Positions 1 to 8,934 of a stretch of DNA of 64,000 nucleotides are shown here, in pieces. The notes under the pieces were generated by a model. It ran no database searches, was not told the origin of the DNA, and saw nothing but the letters and a program-made list of their open reading frames with translations. Source of the stretch: Sediminibacterium sp. C3 (GTDB lineage: Bacteria; Bacteroidota; Bacteroidia; Chitinophagales; Chitinophagaceae); the NCBI RefSeq assembly GCF_000508085.1, contig NZ_KI669560.1:2421815-2485814 (forward strand), given 5' to 3'. Both the position numbers and the translations under genes were made by a program. Position 1 is the first letter of the stretch. Every line of letters begins with the position of its first letter.

Positions 1-3
1 TAC

Positions 4-17
4 AATAATGATATTAA
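4..17. repeat. 14-bp direct repeat, left copy
   Basis: The string aataatgatattaa occurs here and again at 1157-1170, bracketing the IS30-family element. It lies 26 nt outside the left inverted repeat but only 6 nt outside the right one, and it is longer than the 2-4 bp target duplications usual for IS30 elements. It may be a target duplication, a pre-existing repeat or chance in AT-rich DNA. Confidence 0.6.
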
Positions 18-36
18 TTAACTTTTTAAAAGATTC

Positions 37-1053
37 TTAAAATCTAAGTTCAAGTAATAAGTGCAATTTTTTGTGTAGCACTTGATTAGGGGTTAGGTAA
101 TTAAATTTTCTTACTGGTCTATCGTTTAATAATTGTTCAACACGTTTTACTTGATAATCAGTCACCAGACTAAGGTCAGTCTTTTTAGGGAAAAACCTTC
201 TGATCTGTCCAATTCTGTTTTCAACTGTTCCTTTATCTTGACTGGTATACGGTCTAGTAAAGTAAGTTTCAACATTCAACGCTTCGGCAACATCCATATG
301 ATTAGCAAATCCCAAGTCATTATCAAAAGTTACAGTGTACACTGGATAGTCTGCCTGCTCCAGCTTTTTAATAATGGCTTTACTTACTGTTTCACTACGC
401 CTGTTACGAAGTTTGTGAAGACTGGTATGCAAAGTAGCCCTATCTGTCATTACCAATAATGCTCCTTTATGATTCTTACCCATCATAAAATCAACTTCAA
501 TATCTCCTGGCCTAATTCGTTTATTGACTATTTTAGGTCGCTTTTCAATTGGTACTCTGTTAGAAATTATACCACGGTTATCTTTTCTATTACCCCGCTT
601 TCTTCTTCGTTTACCGTGTTTAAGGTGCAGATAGATCCTTTTATAAGGTTTATCAGCCCTTTTGTTTCCATGCTTACATTGCCAAATCCAGTGATAAAGC
701 CACTCAATACTCAAAGGACACTTACCCGTTTGATTACCCTTAACACTAATCAGTTCTGGGCTCCACTTTTCAACAGACAACCATTCAACAGCTTGTTTTT
801 TCATAGCCAGATCAAACTTTACCAACTTGGGTTTAAGCTGGTGTCTTTGTTCCGTTCTACGCTGTGCATTGGTGGCCAAATAAGTTCCAGCAGTCCTACC
901 GCGTTGAGCAGTATTCCTTTTCAATTCTCGACTAATAGTCGAGGGATGTACTCTAAGCTGTTCCGCTATCCACTTTTGTTTCTTTTCCGCTTTAATAAAT
1001 GCCTGAATCTGATACCTTTGTACCAAACTAAGTTGAGTGTAATTTTTTGTCAT
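37..1053 (-). CDS. IS30-family transposase
   Basis: This is a DDE transposase of about 338 residues that would cut and join the element ends. The N-terminus has the typical IS30 helix-turn-helix (LSLVQRYQIQAFI, then HPSTISRELKRN). The catalytic triad is visible as D in EVDFMMG, D in TFDNDLGF and E in KGTVENRIG. I chose the ATG at 1053 (MTKNYTQ) rather than the upstream TTG that gives three more residues. The last codons run through the left inverted repeat and the stop lies just beyond it. No internal stop or frameshift is seen, so the element may be active. Confidence 0.92.
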   Translation of the reverse strand: MTKNYTQLSLVQRYQIQAFIKAEKKQKWIAEQLRVHPSTISRELKRNTAQRGRTAGTYLATNAQRRTEQRHQLKPKLVKFDLAMKKQAVEWLSVEKWSPELISVKGNQTGKCPLSIEWLYHWIWQCKHGNKRADKPYKRIYLHLKHGKRRRKRGNRKDNRGIISNRVPIEKRPKIVNKRIRPGDIEVDFMMGKNHKGALLVMTDRATLHTSLHKLRNRRSETVSKAIIKKLEQADYPVYTVTFDNDLGFANHMDVAEALNVETYFTRPYTSQDKGTVENRIGQIRRFFPKKTDLSLVTDYQVKRVEQLLNDRPVRKFNYLTPNQVLHKKLHLLLELRF

Positions 1054-1150
1054 AGTAACCAAAAGGTCGCACTACTTGGTCAAAAGGCAAAAAGCCCTCA
1101 AAAGCTTTTTTGCCTTTTGTTTAAAAATTGCACTTATCGGTTGAACTCAG
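44..1150 (-). mobile_element. IS30-family insertion sequence
   Basis: A transposase gene is enclosed by terminal inverted repeats at 44-71 and 1123-1150. I count 24 of 28 matching positions, with the shared core ataagtgcaattttt. The size of about 1.1 kb is usual for IS30 elements. The transposase stop codon (37-39) falls a few bases outside the left repeat, so the true left end may lie further out, perhaps at the direct repeat ending at 17. The element ends about 65 bp before the start of the large STAND gene and may therefore affect its expression. Confidence 0.85.
1081..1119. terminator. Strong hairpin inside the IS end
   Basis: The arms caaaaggcaaaaagc and gcttttttgccttttg are complementary over about 15 bp with one extra A, around a short loop. 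The hairpin lies between the transposase start and the right inverted repeat. Its rightward T-run suggests a terminator; read leftward, it would sit in the leader of the transposase mRNA. Such hairpins can shield an IS from outside transcription, which is an inference here. Confidence 0.5.
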
Positions 1151-1156
1151 CAAATA

Positions 1157-1170
1157 AATAATGATATTAA
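1157..1170. repeat. 14-bp direct repeat, right copy
   Basis: This is the second copy of aataatgatattaa, identical to 4-17. It lies 6 nt beyond the right inverted repeat and 44 nt before the start of the large STAND gene. Confidence 0.6.
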
Positions 1171-1214
1171 AGAATTATATTTAATAAGAAATTTTTTTAC
1201 GTAAAATTTCTACC

Positions 1215-4200
1215 ATGTCTAATGATTTAGTAGCATATTCAAGAGCAGGAGATATTTTTCATTACAGGTGGGCCGCAAGGCGCTGCTTAAGACTTATATA
1301 TCCCAACTCTTGTCTGAAAGATATATATATTGAAGGTTCATCCGAAACAGAAAAAGCCGGAGAATATTTAATAGATGTTTCGGAATATAGTACTGAAGAT
1401 ACGGGAAAGAAGATAATTGACTACTATCAGTTGAAGCATACAACTGTCCAAGGAGATGAGCCATTTACTATAAGTGACTTAAAAGATACTTTTATCGGTT
1501 TTGCTGCGAGATATCGCCAACATAAGAATGAGAATAATCCAGATGTTTCTGCTATTTCCTTTACAATAATTACTAACAGAAAAGTTGCGGATTCATTCAA
1601 GGAAAATTTATCAGCTATAATTAAAAGTGAGACTGTCGACACTGTTTTTAAGAGAACAATAGAGAGCTATACTAATCTCTCTGGAGAAAATCTGGTGCTA
1701 TTCTGCCGCCTGCTACATTTAGAAGACGGCGAAGGCAATTACAACATTCAGAAAGATGAACTAAGAATAGAATTAGCTCAATTGATTGCGGGTTCCATTG
1801 AAAATGCACAAATTGAAAATCTTGTTGCTTTAGTACAAGAGAAAGTACTGCCTGGTACGGATGGTAGTATTAATAGGGAAGACGTTTTAAAGCGCTTTGG
1901 TATAACCTCAGAAAAAGAGTTATATCCTGCACCGGCCAAATGGGATGATTTTGTAAATATAATCGAACGCGAGCAACATGTAATGCTTAAAAATAGTATT
2001 ACGGATTCATCACATCCTGTTATAGTATATGCAGCGGGAGGCGTAGGAAAATCCGTTTTCTGTCGCCAGCTAATCAATTCTTTGCCCGAAGGATCATTGG
2101 GTATTGCTTATGATTGTTTTGGTGCAGGAAGCTACAGAAATAGAAGTGAATCCCGGCATAAACATAGGGATGCATTAGTGCAAATTGTAAATGAACTTGC
2201 ATCCAAAGGTTTATGTGATCCATTGATCGTACAGAATACAACACTTGATGAAGATATCATGCGGAAATTCCTTCAACGAATTGAAGTCTCTGTTAAGTCT
2301 TTAAAAAAAGTAACTGATGAAGCCCAGTTATTCATTTTAATTGATGCTGCCGACAATGCAGAGATGGCTGCTGTCGAATACACGCAATCCTGTTTTGCTC
2401 ATGAGTTATTACGTGAGACTATGCCGGATGGATGCAAGCTGGCGCTGTTATGTAGAACCGAGCGCATACATTTATTACAACCGCAAAGCTTTATTACTCA
2501 ATTAGAGTTGAAACCATTTTCAGAGGAAGAAACTTTGGTGAACTTAAAAAAATGGTTTCCTGATGCAAATGAAAAGGATGGAATTGAATTCCATCGTTTA
2601 ACGTCTGGCAATCCACGGGTTCAGGCAAATGCTTTGGATGTGAAACATAATTCAATCCATGACTTATTAGCCTCATTAGGACCATCAGGAACCTCGATTG
2701 AAAAGCAAATAGAGCACCAGTTAAATGCTGCTATATCTAAAATAAAAGACTTGCTTCCGCAGGAGCATCATCATCAAATTAATTCAATAAGCCTGGGCTT
2801 AGCCAGCTTACCGCCTCATATTCCCATTGATGTTTTGTCAAAAGCGGCAAATGTCAGTGTCGATCATGTTAGAAGTTTTGTTTCCGACATTGGTCGTTCC
2901 TTGTGGCTGTATGATACTTCAATACAGTTCAGAGATGAGCCAACAGAAACCTGGTTTAGAAATACATTCTTTGCTACTAAAGAAAACTATGAAGAATATA
3001 TAGCAGCTTTAGAGCCACTCGCTCATCAACTAACATATGTGGCAGAGGTTCTGCCACAACTATACCTGCAAGCCGGTCAATACGATAAGTTAATTGCCAT
3101 TGCACTTTCAGACGACCTTTTACCTGAAAACAACCCTATAGATGCACGCAATATCCGGGTATATCGTTTGCAATTTGCTTTTAAAGCAGCGCTTAAACTC
3201 AAAAATTTTAAAGATGCCATTAAGCTGGCAATGAGAGCCGGCGAAGAAGTAGCAGGAAATCAGCGGCAGATAGCGCTTTTTAAATCAAATATCGACTTAC
3301 TTGCTACTCTTCAAAGCAAGGAAAAAGTTCAGGAAATCGCTCTTAAGAGATTACTAAGCAGCAGATGGGATGGTTCTGAGAATGTTTATTCTGCTTCGTT
3401 GCTTTCGGGAATATCAGAATATAAAGGAGAAGGAAGAGGCTATCTGCGGGCTGCTATGAACTGGCTGCACATTCAATTTGAGGAGCAGAAAAAAAATAAT
3501 GACCATTATAATCAAGATGTTGTTCAGGATAATGACGTGTTGGAACTTGCCTATGCCCATTTGAACATTCATGGAATAAACGGTTGTACTGATTTTCTTT
3601 TTAGTTTAAAGCCCAAAGAAGTCTTATTCAGGACTGTGCAGGATTTAGCAGAAAGGCTTGTTGACCTGGGGCGGTTTGACGAAATAAATAATCTAATAGG
3701 CCGGTTTATTCAAAAACCATATTATCTGGTTGCTACAGTCAGCAAGCTTGTAGAGATTGGCAAGTTTCCTAAAACGAATGAAATAGAGACTTGTCTAAAT
3801 TTACTCTGTTTCCGGAAAAGCAGAATTAAAAAATCGAGAGATTTTTTCAATGACAGAATCACTCCGGCTATTATTTCTTTTTTGGAAGCATGCGTATATA
3901 GAGGGTTACCCAGGTTAAAAATATTGATGGTTTTAAATCATCATGTGCCGCTCAAAGCTAACCGAATGGTTTATAGCGCTCATTCGTCGGGTGAAAGAAC
4001 CATCTATCTTAAAGCGCTTGCTCTACGTGCAGTATTATTGAACAAGCCAGAAGTAGATATAAAAGCTATTTCACCAGATGAATTTTCCAGCAAGAAGAAA
4101 AACCATGACTTGGATAATGACTTTAAAGAATTTAAAGAAGTAATCTATGGCTTATTTCCCTGGTATTTGTTAAGGGTTCAGATTCTGTTTGACAAACAAA

Positions 4201-7200
4201 TAAAACTTCTTGATGTTGTTGGTTCAGTCAATGAAACTTCGATAAAGGCACGAACCAGTAGATACAGAAGCTATGATATGCTTCCTTACGAAATTGCTGA
4301 AATCTGTGCCAGTATATTGATTTTCTATCAACAAGACAGCAGCGTAAATATACTTGAATTTTACCAAAAGATTCTACATAATGACAAAGCCTTCAGGTTA
4401 CAGGACAAGTCCCAACTGCTTCGTGCAGCCTGCAGGTCTTCTCATCTACTGAATATAAGGCAGCCATTAGAACAGGCTACTTATAAATTAATGAAAACAA
4501 ATCATGACGACGGACCTGATGAAATTGCTAGTAGATACATTGCTATTGCTCGTGCGGTATTAGTCATTTCAACTGATGATGCTAGTGTATACTTTGATAA
4601 AGCTATAGAGATCGCTTCCAAATTTGGAGAAGAGCTTGTGCCTCGATGGGAAGCAATTGTGGCCCTGGCTCAAAGAGCCTGTGTGAAGCAAACAGTGCCT
4701 GATGAATTGGGGTATCGTTTCATCAGATGTGCTGAGTTAGTGGGAGAAAATGTTTCCAGGGAAAAGCATTGGAGCAGAAGCGAAGCGATGCATGTTTGCG
4801 CCAGGATGTCGCCAGGCATAGCAATATCAGCTTTAAGCAGATGGCGGGATAGGGATATAGGCCACTTTGAATACCAATTTGAGGCAATGCTGATAGAATT
4901 AATCGGTTCCAAAACAATTTCGAGCAGTGCAGGCTGGGCATTAAACCGTTTTTTTTCTTATCATCAATTGAATAAGCTACTGGCAATCTGCTTAGAAAAT
5001 GAGCCATCGGAAAGTATCCGGCAAAGCTTAGTTGCTGATGCTATTTACTTGCTCCAAATAGAAGGCTCAGGCTATGCATATTGGGATAAACTAGAAGAAA
5101 TTGCAGTTAAGAATAACATTAGCAATGAAGTACTGAAGACAATTACGGGCTTTCATACACAACAAAAGAAGGAAGCTGAAAGCCCTGAAGATATATCAGA
5201 CGATAAACAAAAGCAGGAATCTAAAAAAGATTGGGACGACCTTTACAAGGACCTAAACATTGTTTCACCTGAAGGTTTTGCCAAATTAAAAGAGAGATTT
5301 AAATCAAAGCAGGGAAAAAACGATTTCAGATGGGATTTGAGAGACTTATTCAAAGACGCGATAATTAGGTTAGAGGAAAAATCACTTTGGCCCTTTATTG
5401 ATATGATCTTTCTTTCTGAAGACATTAACCATTATGATGTTCAGGATCTCCTTTCTTCCATGCCTGAGGCATGGAAAGGCAAGGTGAGTTACCAGGCTAA
5501 GTTCCCTGGTGTTGTTTATAAATTCGGAGAACACTATGCGCACGAATTAGCAAATGAATATTCTTTTAATTCTTTCAAAAAAGCAATAAATCTTGATGAG
5601 CCTTTAACTGAGAAATTGATTGCAGGAATCACATCCGGCTTAGCGAATGGCGATGAGATCTCTGATGCGCAACTGTTTTTCGGTTTTGTATTTCTGGTTT
5701 CATCCTACATCAGCGAACAAGATGCCGCTGAGTTAACCGACTATTCATTGTCCCGTTTTGAATTGCACATCGAAGAAGATTTTGGGGATAGTATATGGAG
5801 TAAGGATTTACATGTTACAAGTGATGCCAGCACAAACATTGCAGGATTCATTTGGTCAGCCCTCGGTTCGCCAAGAGCAGCAGAAAGATGGAATGCGGCG
5901 CATTGTATCCGAAAACTTGCAGACTTTAATTGTATCAATATCATTGATGCTTTAGTCTTTTGGTTGAAACAAGATAACGTAGGTTCGTTTGGACACCATA
6001 AGTTTCCATTCTATAACCTTCATGCAAGGCAGTATCTATTGATTGCATTTGCCAGGATAGCTATTGAAAAGTCTGCGATACTACATAAGCATAGCAATTT
6101 GTTTTTACAATATGCGTTGACCCAGGATCACGTTATTATCCAAAAATTCGCTTCAGACATCATTGTAGAAATCGAAAAGGCATTCCCCGGAACCTATGAA
6201 GCAGAGACTTTAGTAACAGTAAGGAATATGGGAAAAAGTAACATGCCTGTTCAGGTGGAAAATTATCATTATTCTACCGAAAGTTATTTGCATAAGCAAG
6301 GGGAAATTGAGCAAGAAATTGAATTCCATTTTGGATGGGATTTCGATAAATACTGGTATGAACCGCTTGGCGATATATTTGGTATTTCAAGTAAACAAAT
6401 ACAAGACTTGGCTAAGAATCTTATTGTTAAGGAGTGGAATTTAGGAGAAAAAAATGGCTATAGTAACGACCCAAGAGTCATACTTTGGAACAGCTCCAAT
6501 TATGATAGGGAGACATGGCATGATCACGGAAGTTATCCAAGAACTGACAATTTTGATTTTTACTTGTCATATCATTCGATGCTTGTTGTTGCTGCCAGGC
6601 TAATTCAAAAGATGCCGGTAATCATAACAAAAGATGGCTCAGATGATGAACCATGGTCTTACTGGCTATCGAGACATTTACTGACACGTACCGATGGGAA
6701 ATGGTTGGCAGATTGTAGAGACCCAGTACCACTAAACAGGCCCTTGTGGGTTTCAGAAGAAAAAAAAGATAATTGGCAAACTGAAATCACTGAAAAAGAT
6801 TTTTTGAATTGTATGCAGGCAGAAACAAACGGGGAATTGTGGGTTAATGTAAAAGGAGGATGGCATGAAAAGAATAACGAAAGAACAGAAACTATTTCTA
6901 TTTCAAGTGCACTTGTTTCACCTAAGACCTCAGATGCTCTTTTACGGGCATTAGCGACTAGCAGCGATCCATTCGATTATAAGCTACCTTATTTTAATGA
7001 AAAAGACATGGAAATTGAGTCTGCTTCATTTCAGCTTAAAGGCTGGATTAATGAACGTCACAATTCAAAAGGATTAGATCAATTTGATCCTTACGCGGAT
7101 CAGATTGACTACCCCCCATACTCATTAGGTAGCACGCTAGCTGAAAAATTAGGCTTGTCAGCGGATCCGGATGGTAAGACCTGGAAAATCGATAATAGCA

Positions 7201-7481
7201 CTGAACTTGCAATGTATTGCGAAACATGGAGAAGCCTTAGAGAAAGACGGGATGAAGAAACCGATCAATCAGGAATGAGAATGAAGGCAAAACTTTCATT
7301 TTTAAAAGAACTATGTTCAACTCTTGACTACGAAATAATATTTGACGTTGGCATTAAAAGAGAAATAAATTATAGGTATAATCGGGAGAAGCGGGAATAT
7401 GTAAAATCACAACACAAAATATTTATACTATCAAAAGATGGAAAACTCAGAACTACAGGAGCAAATTATCAACTTGGGTAA
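1215..7481 (+). CDS. Nuclease-STAND NTPase, Avs-like defence protein
   Basis: This 2088-residue cytoplasmic protein has no signal peptide. Residues 1-140 look like a PD-(D/E)xK nuclease of the DUF4297/Cap4 kind: E40, D54 and Q72-L-K74 (YYQLKH) are the candidate catalytic residues. A P-loop NTPase follows, with Walker A AAGGVGKS at 273-280 (K279), Walker B LFILIDAADN near 372-381 (D377), and a later TSGNPR motif typical of STAND proteins. Roughly residues 600-1500 are helical and repeat-like. The W-rich C-terminal 500 residues match nothing I can name. This plan fits STAND sensors that bind a phage protein, oligomerise and switch on the nuclease. Type III AVAST (Avs3) is the nearest described architecture I know, but I cannot confirm orthology. 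The gene overlaps its downstream partner by 44 bp and follows an IS30 element. Confidence 0.75.
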   Translation: MSNDLVAYSRAGDIFHYRWAARRCLRLIYPNSCLKDIYIEGSSETEKAGEYLIDVSEYSTEDTGKKIIDYYQLKHTTVQGDEPFTISDLKDTFIGFAARYRQHKNENNPDVSAISFTIITNRKVADSFKENLSAIIKSETVDTVFKRTIESYTNLSGENLVLFCRLLHLEDGEGNYNIQKDELRIELAQLIAGSIENAQIENLVALVQEKVLPGTDGSINREDVLKRFGITSEKELYPAPAKWDDFVNIIEREQHVMLKNSITDSSHPVIVYAAGGVGKSVFCRQLINSLPEGSLGIAYDCFGAGSYRNRSESRHKHRDALVQIVNELASKGLCDPLIVQNTTLDEDIMRKFLQRIEVSVKSLKKVTDEAQLFILIDAADNAEMAAVEYTQSCFAHELLRETMPDGCKLALLCRTERIHLLQPQSFITQLELKPFSEEETLVNLKKWFPDANEKDGIEFHRLTSGNPRVQANALDVKHNSIHDLLASLGPSGTSIEKQIEHQLNAAISKIKDLLPQEHHHQINSISLGLASLPPHIPIDVLSKAANVSVDHVRSFVSDIGRSLWLYDTSIQFRDEPTETWFRNTFFATKENYEEYIAALEPLAHQLTYVAEVLPQLYLQAGQYDKLIAIALSDDLLPENNPIDARNIRVYRLQFAFKAALKLKNFKDAIKLAMRAGEEVAGNQRQIALFKSNIDLLATLQSKEKVQEIALKRLLSSRWDGSENVYSASLLSGISEYKGEGRGYLRAAMNWLHIQFEEQKKNNDHYNQDVVQDNDVLELAYAHLNIHGINGCTDFLFSLKPKEVLFRTVQDLAERLVDLGRFDEINNLIGRFIQKPYYLVATVSKLVEIGKFPKTNEIETCLNLLCFRKSRIKKSRDFFNDRITPAIISFLEACVYRGLPRLKILMVLNHHVPLKANRMVYSAHSSGERTIYLKALALRAVLLNKPEVDIKAISPDEFSSKKKNHDLDNDFKEFKEVIYGLFPWYLLRVQILFDKQIKLLDVVGSVNETSIKARTSRYRSYDMLPYEIAEICASILIFYQQDSSVNILEFYQKILHNDKAFRLQDKSQLLRAACRSSHLLNIRQPLEQATYKLMKTNHDDGPDEIASRYIAIARAVLVISTDDASVYFDKAIEIASKFGEELVPRWEAIVALAQRACVKQTVPDELGYRFIRCAELVGENVSREKHWSRSEAMHVCARMSPGIAISALSRWRDRDIGHFEYQFEAMLIELIGSKTISSSAGWALNRFFSYHQLNKLLAICLENEPSESIRQSLVADAIYLLQIEGSGYAYWDKLEEIAVKNNISNEVLKTITGFHTQQKKEAESPEDISDDKQKQESKKDWDDLYKDLNIVSPEGFAKLKERFKSKQGKNDFRWDLRDLFKDAIIRLEEKSLWPFIDMIFLSEDINHYDVQDLLSSMPEAWKGKVSYQAKFPGVVYKFGEHYAHELANEYSFNSFKKAINLDEPLTEKLIAGITSGLANGDEISDAQLFFGFVFLVSSYISEQDAAELTDYSLSRFELHIEEDFGDSIWSKDLHVTSDASTNIAGFIWSALGSPRAAERWNAAHCIRKLADFNCINIIDALVFWLKQDNVGSFGHHKFPFYNLHARQYLLIAFARIAIEKSAILHKHSNLFLQYALTQDHVIIQKFASDIIVEIEKAFPGTYEAETLVTVRNMGKSNMPVQVENYHYSTESYLHKQGEIEQEIEFHFGWDFDKYWYEPLGDIFGISSKQIQDLAKNLIVKEWNLGEKNGYSNDPRVILWNSSNYDRETWHDHGSYPRTDNFDFYLSYHSMLVVAARLIQKMPVIITKDGSDDEPWSYWLSRHLLTRTDGKWLADCRDPVPLNRPLWVSEEKKDNWQTEITEKDFLNCMQAETNGELWVNVKGGWHEKNNERTETISISSALVSPKTSDALLRALATSSDPFDYKLPYFNEKDMEIESASFQLKGWINERHNSKGLDQFDPYADQIDYPPYSLGSTLAEKLGLSADPDGKTWKIDNSTELAMYCETWRSLRERRDEETDQSGMRMKAKLSFLKELCSTLDYEIIFDVGIKREINYRYNREKREYVKSQHKIFILSKDGKLRTTGANYQLG

Positions 7482-8160
7482 ATTCTTCGTCCAAGAGCTT
7501 AAATTAGATCCAGGCAGTGACACTTTTTCTAAGTGGATGGCTCATTATATAGCGGAAAAGATGAAATTATCAGAACTAGCTATAACTGATGAGGACAAAA
7601 AAGATGCAGAAAAAGAATGCTTCGAAACAATTATAGCTTTATGGAAGCACAGATGGCTAATTCCTTCTCGTAAACGTCCATTGGAAAAATTTGAACCTAT
7701 TTTGAAAACGCTGGATCGGCTTAATCCCGAGGGAAATGAGCCGTACTTTTATCATTCCTTGGATCATGAATTATCTGAATTGGAGAAAAACAACCCGGAT
7801 TTAAAAGTGATAACAGAATATACTAAGATGGCTTTGCAAATTGACAAAGCAGCCAGAACATTGATAGAGTTTGCCTTGAATCAGGCTGCTTTGAAAGCTA
7901 AAAACGAGAGGACACAATTCTTTCTAATTAATTCATTAAACTTGCATGAAAATTACGATGTAAAAATCATTAATACAATCTTAGATAGTGCACCAGAAAT
8001 TGGACTTAAAAATTACAATGAAGAGGATTTAAAAAAGAAATACTTAATTGAAAAATTGAAAAATAAAATTGAACAGTTGGATAACTTTGCAAAGTTGAAT
8101 GAATATATAATTGCAGAATACCAAAAAAGTCTATCAGCTTTAGAAACCCATAAGCTCTAG
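7438..8160 (+). CDS. Partner protein of the STAND NTPase
   Basis: This 240-residue protein is soluble, charged and probably mostly helical. It has no signal peptide, membrane segment or catalytic motif that I recognise. The N-terminal third carries a pattern that looks conserved: SKWMAHYIAEKM, then a Cys, then LWKHRW followed by RKRPLEKFEPIL. The C-terminus is Lys/Glu-rich and may form a coiled coil. Its start lies 44 bp inside the STAND gene, so the two are almost certainly translated together and act as one system. It could be an accessory or inhibitory subunit. No Shine-Dalgarno motif is seen, which is normal for this phylum. The function is unknown. Confidence 0.7.
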   Translation: MENSELQEQIINLGKFFVQELKLDPGSDTFSKWMAHYIAEKMKLSELAITDEDKKDAEKECFETIIALWKHRWLIPSRKRPLEKFEPILKTLDRLNPEGNEPYFYHSLDHELSELEKNNPDLKVITEYTKMALQIDKAARTLIEFALNQAALKAKNERTQFFLINSLNLHENYDVKIINTILDSAPEIGLKNYNEEDLKKKYLIEKLKNKIEQLDNFAKLNEYIIAEYQKSLSALETHKL

Positions 8161-8184
8161 TACTTCCCCGAACGGGTTAAGCAT

Positions 8185-8205
8185 AAAAAAAGCCAGGCTT
8201 ATTTT
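8185..8205. terminator. Candidate terminator after the defence pair
   Basis: An A-run, aagc, a cag loop and gctt followed by a T-run form a stem of about 9 bp with one mismatch. It starts 25 bp after the stop of the 240-residue gene, in the gap between convergent genes. The A and T runs on either side would allow it to work in both directions. Confidence 0.45.
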
Positions 8206-8235
8206 TCTAAGAGATTTGGGCAAGCTCATTGAGGA

Positions 8236-8271
8236 GGGAAGTCGGCGCAACGAAGTGGAGCCGACAATCCC
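8236..8271. other. GC-rich hairpin between convergent genes
   Basis: The stems gtcggc/gccgac (8241-8246 with 8260-8265) and ggga/tccc (8236-8239 with 8268-8271) stack around a small internal loop, with a 13-nt loop at the tip. It lies just past the stop of the PNPOx-like gene. It has no T-run, so it may be a transcript-end stabiliser or a small dispersed repeat rather than a classic terminator. Confidence 0.35.
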
Positions 8272-8277
8272 AGCTTC

Positions 8278-8910
8278 CTATGGAATCATCCAGCGATACT
8301 CCCCTTTTACATAATCAAAGAAAGCCCTTCTATGCCCTGCATGGTTTAACCATACCCAATCAATTGATTCAACTTTAATCCCCACAACCCCAAAGTGCTC
8401 CTTCCCTACCTCACTTTCTTCTAATGTAAATTCTTCCTGTTCAATATGAGGCGGCAAACCACTGGTAGGTATTTCTGAAAAATCGGAAGGAGTAAAAGGC
8501 GTCAAATAACATCTTCTGCTCGACAAATTGGTTTTCTCCCAGGCTTCTACGGTAATTGCATCATTAAAATACAAGACCGCCTTCCCTTTCACCCTTAACT
8601 GAATTCGCGCCGATGCATCATAAAACAAAGCACTGATGGCAGGATTTACTTGCAATGCTTTCCACTTGGGACTACGCGTATCGGTATGAAATCGCAATTC
8701 CCGCTCTTCGGGTAAGGCTTTGCGCAATACAACCGTGCGCAATGATATATCTCCATCAGAGAAATTGGCTACTGCCGGTAAATGAAAAGGGTCGCGGCCC
8801 TTAACAGCCCCATTTACCAGTCTTATCCAGCAATCTTTTTCCAGATCAATTAATGTATAGTTGATATTGTTAATAACAATACTATCATTTGTATTATCCA
8901 TATAATACAA
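8278..8910 (-). CDS. Pyridoxamine 5'-phosphate oxidase-like FMN protein
   Basis: This 210-residue protein resembles the PNPOx-like split-barrel flavoproteins (Alr4036 type). The pattern includes RTVVLR near residue 60, FHTDTRSPKW in the FMN-binding region and ALFYDASARIQLRVKGKA, with a C-terminal RRAFFDY. Members bind FMN; many are not true PdxH enzymes, so the substrate is unknown. It is the last gene of the minus-strand set that begins with the DGC protein, 24 bp after the molybdenum hydroxylase large subunit. A second in-frame ATG lies three codons downstream (MDNTND) and may be the real start. Confidence 0.8.
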   Translation of the reverse strand: MYYMDNTNDSIVINNINYTLIDLEKDCWIRLVNGAVKGRDPFHLPAVANFSDGDISLRTVVLRKALPEERELRFHTDTRSPKWKALQVNPAISALFYDASARIQLRVKGKAVLYFNDAITVEAWEKTNLSSRRCYLTPFTPSDFSEIPTSGLPPHIEQEEFTLEESEVGKEHFGVVGIKVESIDWVWLNHAGHRRAFFDYVKGEYRWMIP

Positions 8911-8934
8911 ACAACAATCTAAGCCGAAAGTTCC

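Noticed and set aside
469..1161. 230-codon frame antisense to the transposase gene
   Set aside because: The opposite frame has clear IS30 motifs and a full catalytic triad; this frame shows no family features and is a shadow.
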